A DNA stretch of 64,000 nucleotides from Bradyrhizobium ottawaense (GTDB lineage Bacteria; Pseudomonadota; Alphaproteobacteria; Rhizobiales; Xanthobacteraceae): contig NZ_CP029425.2 of NCBI RefSeq assembly GCF_002278135.3, forward strand, positions 1,240,001-1,304,000, written 5' to 3'. Made by a program: the position numbers and the translations under genes. Below, in pieces: positions 51,727 through 60,077 of the stretch. Numbering within the stretch: the first letter of the stretch is position 1; the number at the start of each line of letters is the position of its first letter. Below the pieces are notes generated by a model, which ran no database searches, was not told the DNA's origin, and was given only the letters and a program-made list of their open reading frames with translations.

Positions 51727-52599
51727 ATGACACCACCCGTTTTCCGATTCGCTCCGAGCCCGAACGGCTACCTGCATCTTGGCCACGCCTATTCGGCGCT
51801 GCTGAATTTCGACCGCGCGCGCGAGTCGGGCGGCCGGTTGTTGCTGCGGATCGAGGACATCGACACGACGCGCTGCCGGCCGGAATTCGAGGCGGCGATC
51901 TACGAGGATCTGGCCTGGCTCGGGATCGACTGGGAGACGCCGGTGCGGCGACAGTCGGAGCATCTCGCCGATTATCGCGCCGCGCTGGACAAGCTGTCGG
52001 CGCTTGGGCTCGTCTATCCCGCCTTCGAAAGCCGCGCCGAGATCGCAAAGCTCGTTTCCGCGCGCGAGGCGGACGGCCCGTGGCCGCGTGATCCCGACGG
52101 CGCGCCGCTTTATCCCGGCGAGTCCAAATCGCTGCCTGCCGACGCGCGGGCGCGCCTGATCGACAGCGGCGCGCCTTACGCGTTGCGGCTCGACATGACG
52201 GCGGCCTGCCGGTGCGTCGCCGGCCTGACCTGGAATGAGCTGGGCGAGGGGCCCGATGGCGAGCACGGCACCGTCCCGGCGCGGCCCGAGGCCTGGGGTG
52301 ACGTCATCCTGGCGCGCAAGGAGACACCGACCAGCTACCACCTGTCCGTCGTCGTCGACGATGCGCTTCAGGGCGTCAGCGAGATCGTGCGGGGCCAGGA
52401 CTTGTTTCACGCCACCGCCGTCCACCGCCTGCTCCAGGTCCTGCTCGGCCTGCCCGAACCCGCCTACCGTCATCACCGGCTGATTTGCGACAGCGAGGGG
52501 CGGAAGCTGTCGAAATCGAGCCACTCGACCGGTCTGCGCGCCTTGCGCGCGGCCGGCATCACGCCTGCCGGCATCCGTCGGCTGGTGGGATTAGGTTAA
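51727..52599 (+). CDS. gluQ: Glutamyl-Q tRNA(Asp) synthetase
   Basis: 290 residues, a shortened class I glutamyl-tRNA synthetase with only the catalytic domain. 'FRFAPSPNGYLHLGHAYSALLNF' holds the HIGH-like motif (HLGH) and 'RLICDSEGRKLSKSSHSTGL' the KMSKS-like motif. GluQRS attaches glutamate to queuosine in the anticodon of tRNA(Asp). The CxC zinc pair known from E. coli YadB is absent (YPAFES instead). The ATG at 51727 starts the conserved N-terminus; the long frame upstream is antisense to the glycosylase gene. Confidence 0.9.
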   Translation: MTPPVFRFAPSPNGYLHLGHAYSALLNFDRARESGGRLLLRIEDIDTTRCRPEFEAAIYEDLAWLGIDWETPVRRQSEHLADYRAALDKLSALGLVYPAFESRAEIAKLVSAREADGPWPRDPDGAPLYPGESKSLPADARARLIDSGAPYALRLDMTAACRCVAGLTWNELGEGPDGEHGTVPARPEAWGDVILARKETPTSYHLSVVVDDALQGVSEIVRGQDLFHATAVHRLLQVLLGLPEPAYRHHRLICDSEGRKLSKSSHSTGLRALRAAGITPAGIRRLVGLG

Positions 52600-52703
52600 G
52601 TTTCTCTGGGGGTTAGCGAAACGCCGCCGTGACTCCGGGGGTTCCGCCGTGCCATGCTTGGCCGACAGCCCGGGGTTCGAAGGGGACACTTCGAAGGGGA
52701 TTT

Positions 52704-53984
52704 ATGGCGGCGAAAAAGCGCCCAGTGCGCACCACGCGGACGTCCAGGCGACCGCCTCGGAAGCGGTCCGGGACGACCGGCGGGTTGCGCAAGCGCAGCA
52801 CCAAGGCGGTCGCGCCGGATGTCGTCCAGGCGGCGCTCGCCGCCTTTGCCCATGAGGTCCGCACCCCCCTGACCGGCATTCTGGCGATCAGCGACCTGCT
52901 GGCGACCTCCGATCTCGGCGAGCGGGAACGGCGCTGGGCCGACACCATCAAGGCCGGTGCCGAGCATCTGGCGAGCCTGGCCACGCTGTTCGTGGATGCC
53001 GCCAGAACCGGCAAGGGGGCCAGCAAGGCCGGAAGTACGCTGCGGCAGGACCTGTTCGATCTCCGCACGCTCGCCCGCAGCGCCGGCGATTCACTGGCCG
53101 GGCGTGCCGCGGCCAAGGGTCTCCAGGCCCAGGTCGAGATCTCCGACAAGCTCCCCGGCCTCGTGGTCGGCGATCCCGTCCGCCTGCGCGCCGCGCTCGA
53201 GAACCTGATCGACAATGCCGTGAAGTTCACCGACCAGGGCGGCGTGGCGCTCGAGGTCGCGCCCTGGCGTCCTGCCAAAGGCAAGGCAAAGGGCAAGTCA
53301 AAAGAGAAGGGCAGGGTCGGCGTCGCCTTCGCGGTGTCCGACAGCGGCATCGGTCTGACCATGGCCGAGATCAAGCGGCTGTTCCGCCCGTTCACCCAGG
53401 CCAATGTCACCATTGCCTCGCGCTTCGGCGGCGCCGGCTTAGGGCTGTCCTCGGTCAAGCAATTGGCACGCGCGATGGGCGGCGACATCACCGTCGCACC
53501 GCGCCGCGGCGGCGGCGCCACCTTTACGCTGACGGTGTCGCTCGATGCGGCGGGCCCCAGCAAATCCCGCAAGGCGAAGGGCGAGACCGAGGCGGATGCG
53601 GTCGCGGCGCTGCGCGTCCTCAGCGTCGAGGACAATCCGTTCGGCCGCGTCGTGCTCAACACGATTCTGACCGAGCTCGGCCATCATGCCGAGTTCATCG
53701 GGCGCGGCGAGGATGCAGTCGGCCGGCTGGCGCAAGGGGCGTTCGATGCGGTGCTGATGGATATGGTGCTGCCCGGCATCGACGGCGTCGAGGCCATCAG
53801 GCGGATCCGCACCATGCAGGCGCCGCTGGCTCGGATCCCGATCATCGGGGTGTCCGGTCGCGGCGAGGACGAGGCGGCCTCGCGCGAGGCCGGCGCCGAC
53901 GCCTTCCTGGTCAAGCCTGTGTCTCCGCGGGCTTTAGCGACTGCGCTGCTTGAAGCGACACGCCGTGAGGAAGCCGTGACTTGA
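52704..53984 (+). CDS. Soluble hybrid histidine kinase-receiver protein
   Basis: 426 residues. A basic tail (Lys/Arg-rich, 3-34) precedes a HisKA domain with 'FAHEVRTPLTGIL' (His50), then a HATPase domain with N-box 'ENLIDNAVKFT', 'VSDSGIGL' and 'FGGAGLGLS'; a Lys/Gly-rich insert (191-204) interrupts it. The C-terminal receiver domain has 'VLSVEDNPFGR', Asp353 in 'LMDMVLPGIDG' and 'LVKP'. No membrane segment or input domain is present. AAGGGGA precedes the ATG. The 3' end overlaps the convergent YihY gene by 74 bases. Confidence 0.87.
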   Translation: MAAKKRPVRTTRTSRRPPRKRSGTTGGLRKRSTKAVAPDVVQAALAAFAHEVRTPLTGILAISDLLATSDLGERERRWADTIKAGAEHLASLATLFVDAARTGKGASKAGSTLRQDLFDLRTLARSAGDSLAGRAAAKGLQAQVEISDKLPGLVVGDPVRLRAALENLIDNAVKFTDQGGVALEVAPWRPAKGKAKGKSKEKGRVGVAFAVSDSGIGLTMAEIKRLFRPFTQANVTIASRFGGAGLGLSSVKQLARAMGGDITVAPRRGGGATFTLTVSLDAAGPSKSRKAKGETEADAVAALRVLSVEDNPFGRVVLNTILTELGHHAEFIGRGEDAVGRLAQGAFDAVLMDMVLPGIDGVEAIRRIRTMQAPLARIPIIGVSGRGEDEAASREAGADAFLVKPVSPRALATALLEATRREEAVT

Positions 53985-54804
53985 TGATCGCGGCATTGAG
54001 CTCGCCGCCGTAAACGAAGATCGCGGCGATGAAGTACAGGAACACCAGCGCGATGATCACCGAGGCGAGCCCCGCATACATCGTCACGTAATTGTTGGCG
54101 AAGCGCGCCAGATATTGTCCGAACACGATGCCGGAGATCAGCGACGCCACGATGGTGAAGACGATGCCGGGCAGGATCTGGAGGAAGCCGCGCCGTCCCG
54201 CCGGCAGCCAGACGTGCAGGATGATCAGCGCCACCACCAGCGCACCGATCGTGATGCCGTAGCGCAGCCAGGTGAGGATGCTTTCGTTGGACTCGACGAA
54301 CAGCGGGATGTGGCGCCGCGCCGCCTCGATCAAGAGCGGACCGAGCACGATCAGGAACGCCATGGCGAGCGCGGTGAAGGCCGCAATCAGCGTGTAGACA
54401 ATCGATTCCAGACGCAGCCAGTACCAGCGCCGCATCTCCACCACCGCATAGGCGCGATTGAGTGCGACCCGGAGGGCCTCGACGCCGTTGGAGGCGAAAT
54501 AGACCGACAGCGCCGCGCCGATCGTCAGAATGCCGGTGCGGGTCGTGGTCAGCACGTCATGCACCTCGCCCGAGATCGAATCGGCGACCTGCTTCGGCCA
54601 GATCTGCAGCATTAGGCTGGCGGCCTGGTCGGCGAGTTCCTTGGAGCCGAAGAAGCCCGCGAGTGAGGTCAGCACGATCAGGAACGGGAACAACGCCATC
54701 AGCGTCGACAGGGCGATGTGGCTCGCGATCGCCCAGCCGTCGTCGGCCAGGAACGTGTAGAACGCATCCTCCAAGACGCAGTAAATGTAGCGGATGGCTT
54801 TCAC
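53911..54804 (-). CDS. YihY/BrkB-family membrane protein
   Basis: 297 residues with about six membrane helices. Family signatures are 'FLADDGWAIASHIALSTLMALFPFLIVLTSLAGF', 'FASNGVEALRVALNRAYAVVEMRRWYWLRLESI' and 'IALVFLYFIAAIFVYGGELNAAI'. Once called RNase BN, the family is now regarded as membrane proteins of unknown, possibly transport, function. The last 25 codons lie antisense to the end of the hybrid kinase gene. Confidence 0.87.
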   Translation of the reverse strand: MKAIRYIYCVLEDAFYTFLADDGWAIASHIALSTLMALFPFLIVLTSLAGFFGSKELADQAASLMLQIWPKQVADSISGEVHDVLTTTRTGILTIGAALSVYFASNGVEALRVALNRAYAVVEMRRWYWLRLESIVYTLIAAFTALAMAFLIVLGPLLIEAARRHIPLFVESNESILTWLRYGITIGALVVALIILHVWLPAGRRGFLQILPGIVFTIVASLISGIVFGQYLARFANNYVTMYAGLASVIIALVFLYFIAAIFVYGGELNAAIIKSRLPHGVSLQAAQSLKPAETQA

Positions 54805-55120
54805 GTGGCACCTACACCGCTGCTCGCTCTCCCTGCACGTAGGGAGAGATCAGGAGAATAGGCAATGGGCGCAAATCGGAAATCATCGCGCTACCATCTG
54901 ATATTCTTGCCCCAAAAGCCAGTTCGCGAAGCGCCTCGCTGTCATTCCGGGGCGCGCGCAGCGCGAGCTATGATGCGCAATTGCGCATCTGAGAATCCAT
55001 TTCGCCGCAGTAGGGGTGGCCCGACGGATTCCCGGCTCGACGCTTCGCATCGCCCGGAAGGACGCCGGAGGCTGCCGCGGCACCATGGCGGACCGGCGCG
55101 CACGGTGTTATCACCCCCCA
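54805..55120. other. Intergenic region with degenerate REP-type repeat
   Basis: About 316 bases between divergent genes. From 54938 to about 55070 it contains 'GTCATTCCGGGGCGCGCGCA' and a partly inverted GCCCGGAAGGAC end, with a small perfect palindrome ATGCGCAATTGCGCAT near 54971, so it is a degenerate REP-type element. I see no gene; an in-frame extension of the small downstream protein to 55016 is not credible. Confidence 0.5.
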
Positions 55121-55315
55121 ATGGCATCTCTCCTGACGACTTTCATCCTGCCGGCGGCAGCCGGCGCCGTGGCGTTGGTGCTGCTGCTCGGGCTCATCAA
55201 CATGATGCGCGGCGGCTCGCCCAATACCTCGCAGAAGCTGATGCGCTGGCGCGTGCTGCTTCAGTTCGTGGCGATCGTCATCGCAATGCTCGCGGTCTGG
55301 GCGATGGGGCGGTAA
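55121..55315 (+). CDS. Small two-helix membrane protein (HIG1-like/twin transmembrane)
   Basis: 64 residues: helix 1 'LLTTFILPAAAGAVALVLLLGLINMM', a short basic loop 'RGGSPNTSQKLMRWRVLLQF' and helix 2 'VAIVIAMLAVWAMG'. The loop with 'SQKLMRWRVLLQ' matches bacterial HIG1-domain proteins; homologues of that domain associate with cytochrome oxidase in mitochondria. It precedes the cobalamin adenosyltransferase gene by 86 bases, across a palindromic repeat. Confidence 0.72.
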   Translation: MASLLTTFILPAAAGAVALVLLLGLINMMRGGSPNTSQKLMRWRVLLQFVAIVIAMLAVWAMGR

Positions 55316-55316
55316 G

Positions 55317-55383
55317 GCATGATCCGGACCCGAAGGGCCGCGTTAGCGCAAAGTGTGAAGCGGTTTTCCGACGAGATCATGCC
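55317..55383. repeat. GCATGATC-type repeat, copy C
   Basis: GCATGATCCGGACC at the left and GATCATGC at the right are inverted, with 'AAAGTGTGAAGCGGTTTTCC' between. It is the same family as at 17160 and 50817. It starts two bases after the stop of the small membrane protein and ends shortly before the adenosyltransferase gene. Confidence 0.65.
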
Positions 55384-55401
55384 CAAAATTAAGAGGCCTC
55401 T

Positions 55402-55974
55402 ATGGTCGTACTGAATCGCATCTACACGAAGACCGGTGACGACGGCACGACGGCCCTCGGCTCGGGCGAGCGCCGCCCAAAATACGATCTGCGTATCGAG
55501 GCCTATGGCACGGTCGACGAAACCAATGCTGCGATCGGCGTGGTGCGGCTCCATACCCAGGATGCGCCCGAGCTCCACGCGATGCTGGGCCGCATCCAGA
55601 ACGATCTGTTCGATCTCGGCGCCGACCTTGCGGTTCCGGAACGTGACGGCAAAGCCGAGCGCCTGCGGGTGGTGGCGAGCCAGGTCGAACGGCTCGAGCG
55701 CGACATCGATGCGCTCAACGACAAGCTCGCGCCGCTGACCTCCTTCGTGCTTCCCGGCGGCACGCCGGCTGCTGCTCATCTCCATGTGGCGCGCACGATA
55801 TGCCGCAGGGCGGAACGGGTGATCGTGGAACTGGCGGCCCGACCCGGGGAGCAGGTCAGTGCAGCTGGCATCCAATATATGAACCGCCTGTCGGACTTCC
55901 TGTTCGTGGCCAGCCGAGCCGCCAACGGGAATGGCGCCGGCGACGTGCTCTGGGTTCCGGGCCAGAACCGCTGA
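55402..55974 (+). CDS. Cob(I)alamin adenosyltransferase, PduO type
   Basis: 190 residues, a five-helix bundle with the ATP motif 'IYTKTGDDGTTAL', then 'ERRPKYDLRIEAYGTVDETNAAIGVVR' and 'FVLPGGTPAAAHLHVARTICRRAERVIVELA...NRLSDFLFVASRAAN'. It transfers the adenosyl group of ATP to cob(I)alamin to make coenzyme B12, as needed by methylmalonyl-CoA mutase and B12-dependent ribonucleotide reductase. AAGAGG precedes the ATG. The electron-transfer flavoprotein genes follow 126 bases later. Confidence 0.92.
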   Translation: MVVLNRIYTKTGDDGTTALGSGERRPKYDLRIEAYGTVDETNAAIGVVRLHTQDAPELHAMLGRIQNDLFDLGADLAVPERDGKAERLRVVASQVERLERDIDALNDKLAPLTSFVLPGGTPAAAHLHVARTICRRAERVIVELAARPGEQVSAAGIQYMNRLSDFLFVASRAANGNGAGDVLWVPGQNR

Positions 55975-56100
55975 CCCATCGAGCTCTCGCATTTCAGAGG
56001 GCTAAAATTAGGCCCGTTCGCGCGTTGACCGGGGCAGATCGGGCCTTTAGGTTCCGCGCCAGTTGATAACCCCCCTCCTAAATTGAGTGAAAGAGGATCG

Positions 56101-56850
56101 ATGAAGGTCTTAGTGCCGGTAAAGCGGGTGGTCGATTACAACGTCAAGGTCCGCGTCAAGGGCGATGGATCGGGCGTTGAACTCGCCAACGTCAAGATGT
56201 CGATGAACCCGTTCGACGAAATCGCGGTCGAAGAAGCGCTGCGCCTGAAGGAAGCCGGCAAGGCGACCGAAGTCGTGGTGGTTTCGATTGGACCTGCGCA
56301 GGCGTCGGAGACGATCCGCACGGGTCTTGCCATGGGCGCCGATCGCGGCATCCTGGTGATGGCCGAGGGCACCGTCGAGCCGCTCGCGGTCGCCAAGATC
56401 CTGAAGAAGGTTGCCGAAGAAGAGCAGCCGGGCCTGATCATTCTCGGCAAGCAGGCGATCGACGACGACAGCAACCAGACCGGCCAGATGCTGGCTGCGC
56501 TGCTCGGCTGGTCGCAGGCGACCTTCGCCTCGAAGCTCGAGGTCGAAGGTTCTGACTTCAAGGTCACCCGCGAAGTCGACGGCGGACTCCAGACCGTGAA
56601 GCTGAAGGGACCGACGATCGTCACCACCGATCTGCGTCTCAACGAGCCGCGCTATGCCTCGCTGCCGAACATCATGAAGGCCAAGAAGAAGCCGATCGCG
56701 GACAAGACCGTGGCCGATTACGGCGTCGACGTCGCTCCGCGTCTCGAGGTCGTCAAGACGACGGAGCCGGCCGGCCGCAAGGCGGGCGTCAAGGTCAAGG
56801 ACGTCGCCGAGCTGGTGTCGAAACTCAAGAACGAAGCCGGGGTGCTCTGA
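56101..56850 (+). CDS. etfB: Electron transfer flavoprotein beta subunit
   Basis: 249 residues. '[25 protein letters not shown]' and '[20 protein letters not shown]' are the EtfB opening, and '[29 protein letters not shown]' and '[28 protein letters not shown]' bind AMP and contact dehydrogenases. With EtfA it carries electrons from acyl-CoA and related dehydrogenases to ETF-ubiquinone oxidoreductase. AGAGGA precedes the ATG. The stop overlaps the etfA start (TGATG). Confidence 0.95.
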   Translation: MKVLVPVKRVVDYNVKVRVKGDGSGVELANVKMSMNPFDEIAVEEALRLKEAGKATEVVVVSIGPAQASETIRTGLAMGADRGILVMAEGTVEPLAVAKILKKVAEEEQPGLIILGKQAIDDDSNQTGQMLAALLGWSQATFASKLEVEGSDFKVTREVDGGLQTVKLKGPTIVTTDLRLNEPRYASLPNIMKAKKKPIADKTVADYGVDVAPRLEVVKTTEPAGRKAGVKVKDVAELVSKLKNEAGVL

Positions 56851-57794
56851 TGACGACGCTGCTGATTGCCGAACACGACAATGCGTCGCTCAAGGATGCG
56901 ACCAACAAGGCCCTGACCGCGGCTGCCGCGCTCGGCGCGGACGTCGAGGTCCTCGTTGCCGGCCAGAACGCCAAGGCCGCGGCGGATGCCGCTGCCAAGC
57001 TTGCCGGTGTCAAGAAGGTGCTGCTCGCCGATGGCGAGCTCTATGCGCACGATCTCGCCGAGCCGCTGGCCGCGCTGATCGTTTCGCTGGCCTCCGGCTA
57101 TGATGCGATCGTCGCGCCCGCGACCTCGCGCTTCAAGAACGTGATGCCGCGCGTCGCCGCCCTGCTCGACGTCATGCAGGTCTCGGAAATCATCAAGGTG
57201 GTCGCCCCCGACACCTATGAGCGCCCGATCTATGCCGGCAACGCCATCCAGACCGTGAAGTCCAAGGACGCCAAGAAGGTCATCACGGTGCGGACCTCGA
57301 CCTTCGCCGCAGCCGGCGAGGGTGGCAGCGCACCGGTCGAGACCGTCGCGGCGGCGGCCGATCCGGCCCTGTCGTCCTTCGTCGGCGAGGAGGTCGCCAA
57401 GAGCGATCGTCCCGAACTGACCTCGGCCAAGATCATCGTCTCCGGTGGCCGCGCCATGCAGAGCCGCGAGAATTTTGCCAAGTACATCGAGCCGCTCGCC
57501 GACAAGCTTGGGGCCGGTGTCGGTGCCTCGCGTGCGGCGGTGGACGCCGGCTATGCGCCGAACGACTGGCAGGTCGGCCAGACCGGCAAGGTCGTGGCGC
57601 CCGAGCTCTATGTCGCCGTCGGCATTTCCGGCGCGATCCAGCATCTGGCCGGCATGAAGGACTCCAAGGTGATCGTCGCGATCAACAAGGACGAGGACGC
57701 GCCGATCTTCCAGGTTGCCGATTACGGCCTGGTCGCCGATCTCTACCAGGCGGTTCCGGAATTGACGGCCGAACTTGGCAAGCTTGGCAAGTAA
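56850..57794 (+). CDS. etfA: Electron transfer flavoprotein alpha subunit
   Basis: 314 residues with an N-terminal Rossmann-like domain and the C-terminal FAD domain '[79 protein letters not shown]', which holds the flavin. It forms a heterodimer with EtfB and is translationally coupled to it. The 3-hydroxyacyl-CoA dehydrogenase gene downstream fits a beta-oxidation context, although a strong terminator separates the two. Confidence 0.95.
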   Translation: MTTLLIAEHDNASLKDATNKALTAAAALGADVEVLVAGQNAKAAADAAAKLAGVKKVLLADGELYAHDLAEPLAALIVSLASGYDAIVAPATSRFKNVMPRVAALLDVMQVSEIIKVVAPDTYERPIYAGNAIQTVKSKDAKKVITVRTSTFAAAGEGGSAPVETVAAAADPALSSFVGEEVAKSDRPELTSAKIIVSGGRAMQSRENFAKYIEPLADKLGAGVGASRAAVDAGYAPNDWQVGQTGKVVAPELYVAVGISGAIQHLAGMKDSKVIVAINKDEDAPIFQVADYGLVADLYQAVPELTAELGKLGK

Positions 57795-57804
57795 AAGACG
57801 CCAA

Positions 57805-57841
57805 AAACACCGGCCGGAGGCATAAACTCCGGCCGGTGTTT
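57805..57841 (+). terminator. Strong rho-independent terminator after etfA
   Basis: A stem of 14 to 15 pairs (AACACCGGCCGGAG and its complement) with a seven-base loop ends in GTTTCATTTC. It begins 11 bases after the etfA stop codon. Confidence 0.85.
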
Positions 57842-57913
57842 CATTTCTGAAGCGTTTTCTTTGGCGTGGGGCACGCCGGGGAAGCGATCCAATCTAGGTT
57901 TCGAGCCCGGGTT

Positions 57914-57943
57914 CTGATTAAATCAAGCTTCTGATCAAATCAG
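57914..57943. promoter_or_regulatory. Paired palindromes upstream of hbd
   Basis: CTGATTAAATCAA (57914-57926) and CTGATCAAATCAG (57931-57943) match at 11 of 13 positions, each nearly a dyad, 17 bases apart. They lie 61-90 bases before the 3-hydroxybutyryl-CoA dehydrogenase start in an AT-richer patch. They look like binding sites for a dimeric regulator that I cannot name. Confidence 0.4.
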
Positions 57944-58003
57944 ACCTCCCGGCTCGGGGGATAGCAGGCGCGCTCGTCGCGCGCCGTTCCGGTGGATGAC
58001 ATT

Positions 58004-58885
58004 ATGGCGGCAGTGATCAAGAAGGTCGGCGTGATCGGCGCGGGTCAGATGGGCAACGGCATCGCGCATGTCGCGGCGCTGGCCGGCTTCGACGTGGTGC
58101 TCAACGACGTTTCGCCTGATCGCCTCAAGTCGGGCATGGCCACCATCAACGGCAATCTGGCGCGCCAGGTCTCCAAGAAGGCCGTCTCCGAGGACGACAA
58201 GGCCAAGGCGATGGCGCGCATCACGTCCGCCGAGAAGCTGGACGACCTCGCCGACTGCGACCTCGTGATCGAGACCGCGGTCGAGAAGGAAGAGGTCAAG
58301 CGCAAGATCTTCCACGAGCTCTGCGCGGTCCTGAAGCCCGAGGCAATCGTCGCCTCCGATACCTCCTCGATCTCGATCACCCGGCTTGCCGCCGCCACCG
58401 ACCGGCCCGAGCGCTTCATCGGCATTCACTTCATGAATCCGGTGCCGCTGATGGAGCTGGTGGAGCTGATCCGCGGCATCGCCACCGACGACCAGACCTT
58501 CGAGGCGTCCAAGGAATTCGTTGCCAAGCTCGGCAAGCAGGTCGCGGTCTCCGAGGATTTCCCGGCCTTCATCGTCAACCGCATCCTGCTGCCGATGATC
58601 AACGAGGCGATCTACACGCTGTATGAAGGCGTCGGCAACGTGGAGGCGATCGACGCGGCCATGAAGCTCGGCGCCCACCATCCGATGGGCCCGCTGGAGC
58701 TGGCTGATTTCATCGGCCTCGATACCTGCCTCTCCATCATGCAGGTGCTGCATGAGGGGCTGGCCGATTCCAAGTACCGCCCGTGCCCGCTGCTGGTGAA
58801 ATATGTCGAGGCCGGCTGGCTCGGCCGCAAGACCCAGCGCGGCTTCTACGATTACCGCGGCGCCAAGCCGGTTCCGACGCGGTAG
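58004..58885 (+). CDS. hbd: 3-hydroxybutyryl-CoA dehydrogenase
   Basis: 293 residues. The NAD motif 'KVGVIGAGQMGNGIAHVAALAGFDVVLND' opens the Rossmann domain, the catalytic region 'RFIGIHFMNPVPLMELVELIRG' holds the conserved His, and 'DFPAFIVNRILLPMINEAIYTLYEGVGNVEAIDAAMKLGAHHPMGPLELADFIGLDTCL' is the dimerisation domain. It interconverts 3-hydroxyacyl-CoA and acetoacetyl-CoA, in beta-oxidation or butanoate/PHB metabolism. A GTG four codons upstream is an alternative start. Electron transfer flavoprotein genes lie just upstream. Confidence 0.92.
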   Translation: MAAVIKKVGVIGAGQMGNGIAHVAALAGFDVVLNDVSPDRLKSGMATINGNLARQVSKKAVSEDDKAKAMARITSAEKLDDLADCDLVIETAVEKEEVKRKIFHELCAVLKPEAIVASDTSSISITRLAAATDRPERFIGIHFMNPVPLMELVELIRGIATDDQTFEASKEFVAKLGKQVAVSEDFPAFIVNRILLPMINEAIYTLYEGVGNVEAIDAAMKLGAHHPMGPLELADFIGLDTCLSIMQVLHEGLADSKYRPCPLLVKYVEAGWLGRKTQRGFYDYRGAKPVPTR

Positions 58886-58894
58886 GGCGGTTTC

Positions 58895-59021
58895 GTGCCC
58901 CGGACGCTGCGCAGCGCGTCAGCGATGCGCTGCAGAGCCGGGGCCCAGAAGCCTCGTGCACGCTGAAGCATGGTCCCGGCTCTGCGGTGCGTCACTTCGT
59001 GCCGCGCCGCGTCCGGGACAC
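58895..59021. repeat. Dispersed GC-rich palindromic repeat, copy B
   Basis: GTGCCCCGGACGCTGCGCAG at the left and GCGTCCGGGACAC at the right are inverted; 'GCGCTGCAGAGCCGGGGCCC' and 'GGTCCCGGCTCTGCGGTGCG' form an inner inverted pair. It is related to the copy at 12807-12905 and probably forms a long hairpin after hbd. Confidence 0.65.
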
Positions 59022-59109
59022 AGACAAGAGGCCACACCACGGTCCTGTGACAATTCATGTCCCATTAACCCCTCGCGCCTAGGCTGCAGCCGGTAAGAGG
59101 GTTCGCGTA

Positions 59110-59304
59110 ATGGACATGATGGCAATGGTCAGCACCATGCTGGCCGCTCAGCAAGGCGCGCTGCAGTCGAATATCTCGGCGACGCTGACCAAGCAGAACA
59201 TGGACATGGAGAAATCCACCGTCCTGACGCTGATGGGTGCCGGGCAGCCTTCGCTGGCCAATGTCGGTGCCGGCGTCGGCGGCAATCTCAACGTCACCGC
59301 CTAA
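59110..59304 (+). CDS. Small putative motility-type protein (YjfB-like)
   Basis: 64 residues, Met/Ala/Gly-rich: 'MDMMAMVSTMLAAQQGALQSNISATLTKQNMDMEKSTVLTLM' is an amphipathic helical segment resembling the small YjfB putative-motility family, followed by 'GAGQPSLANVGAGVGGNLNVTA'. No signal peptide or cysteine. AGAGGG precedes the ATG at good spacing, so it is likely translated. The family link is a tentative reading by eye. It is convergent with tlpA, with six bases between the stops. Confidence 0.55.
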   Translation: MDMMAMVSTMLAAQQGALQSNISATLTKQNMDMEKSTVLTLMGAGQPSLANVGAGVGGNLNVTA

Positions 59305-59310
59305 AAATCC

Positions 59311-59988
59311 CTAGAGCGACGCGGCGGCCTTGCCCGTCGCCGCCCGGATCAGCTTGAGCGCGTCCTCGCTCGCCCATTCCGCCGGTCCCGCGATCGTCGC
59401 AATCTCGCAGCCTTGCGGATCGACCAGCACCGAGGTGGGCATGCCAAGCGCCCGGCCTATCGCCTTAAGATCCTGAAAAACCTTGGCTTTCTGGTCGCTG
59501 AAATAGCCGATCCTGGTCAGATTGGCCTCTTTCAGGAACGTCTTCGGCTTCTCGGGGTCGCGGGTGTCGATATTGATCGCCACCACCTCGAAATTCGGGC
59601 CCGACAGCTTGCCCTGGAGCTCGTCCAGCGCCGGCATTTCCTTCCGGCATGGCACGCACCAGGTGGCCCAGAGGTTCACCAGCAGCGTCTTGCCGCGGAA
59701 ATCGGACAGCTTCTTCGGCTTGCCGTCGGCGTCCTCGAAGGCGAGGTCGGGCAGCTTCAGGGGGGCGCTCGCCATGGTCAGCGCCGCCAGCTCGCCGTGG
59801 GCGAGGGGGGCGATTTTCTGCGCCGTCGCAACCGCCGGCTTGCAGGCCGGATCGCCGCCAGGCGACCGGCCCAGGCCCAGTCCGTACAGCGCGGCGAAGC
59901 CGGCCAGCCCTCCGACCGCCACGGTGGCGATGACGAGGGGGACCCGGCGCGTGGCGGAGGGCGTCTTGTCGAGCATATCGTTTGTCAT
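59311..59988 (-). CDS. tlpA: TlpA thioredoxin-like thiol:disulfide reductase
   Basis: 225 residues (221 from the ATG at 59976). A membrane anchor (about 16-38) is followed by a periplasmic thioredoxin fold with active site '[20 protein letters not shown]' (Cys111, Cys114) and an extra cysteine pair (Cys49, Cys194) that forms a structural disulfide in B. japonicum TlpA. The sequence is almost the same as I recall for that protein, which reduces copper-site cysteines in cytochrome aa3 oxidase assembly. It is divergent from argH. Confidence 0.95.
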   Translation of the reverse strand: MTNDMLDKTPSATRRVPLVIATVAVGGLAGFAALYGLGLGRSPGGDPACKPAVATAQKIAPLAHGELAALTMASAPLKLPDLAFEDADGKPKKLSDFRGKTLLVNLWATWCVPCRKEMPALDELQGKLSGPNFEVVAINIDTRDPEKPKTFLKEANLTRIGYFSDQKAKVFQDLKAIGRALGMPTSVLVDPQGCEIATIAGPAEWASEDALKLIRAATGKAAASL

Positions 59989-60077
59989 CCGGTCGCAGAT
60001 ATGGCTATCAGGGGCCTCTTAATACGGCTGGCGGCGGCCAGCAAACGTGCGGCAAATCAAGGCGTGAGCAGGGGATC

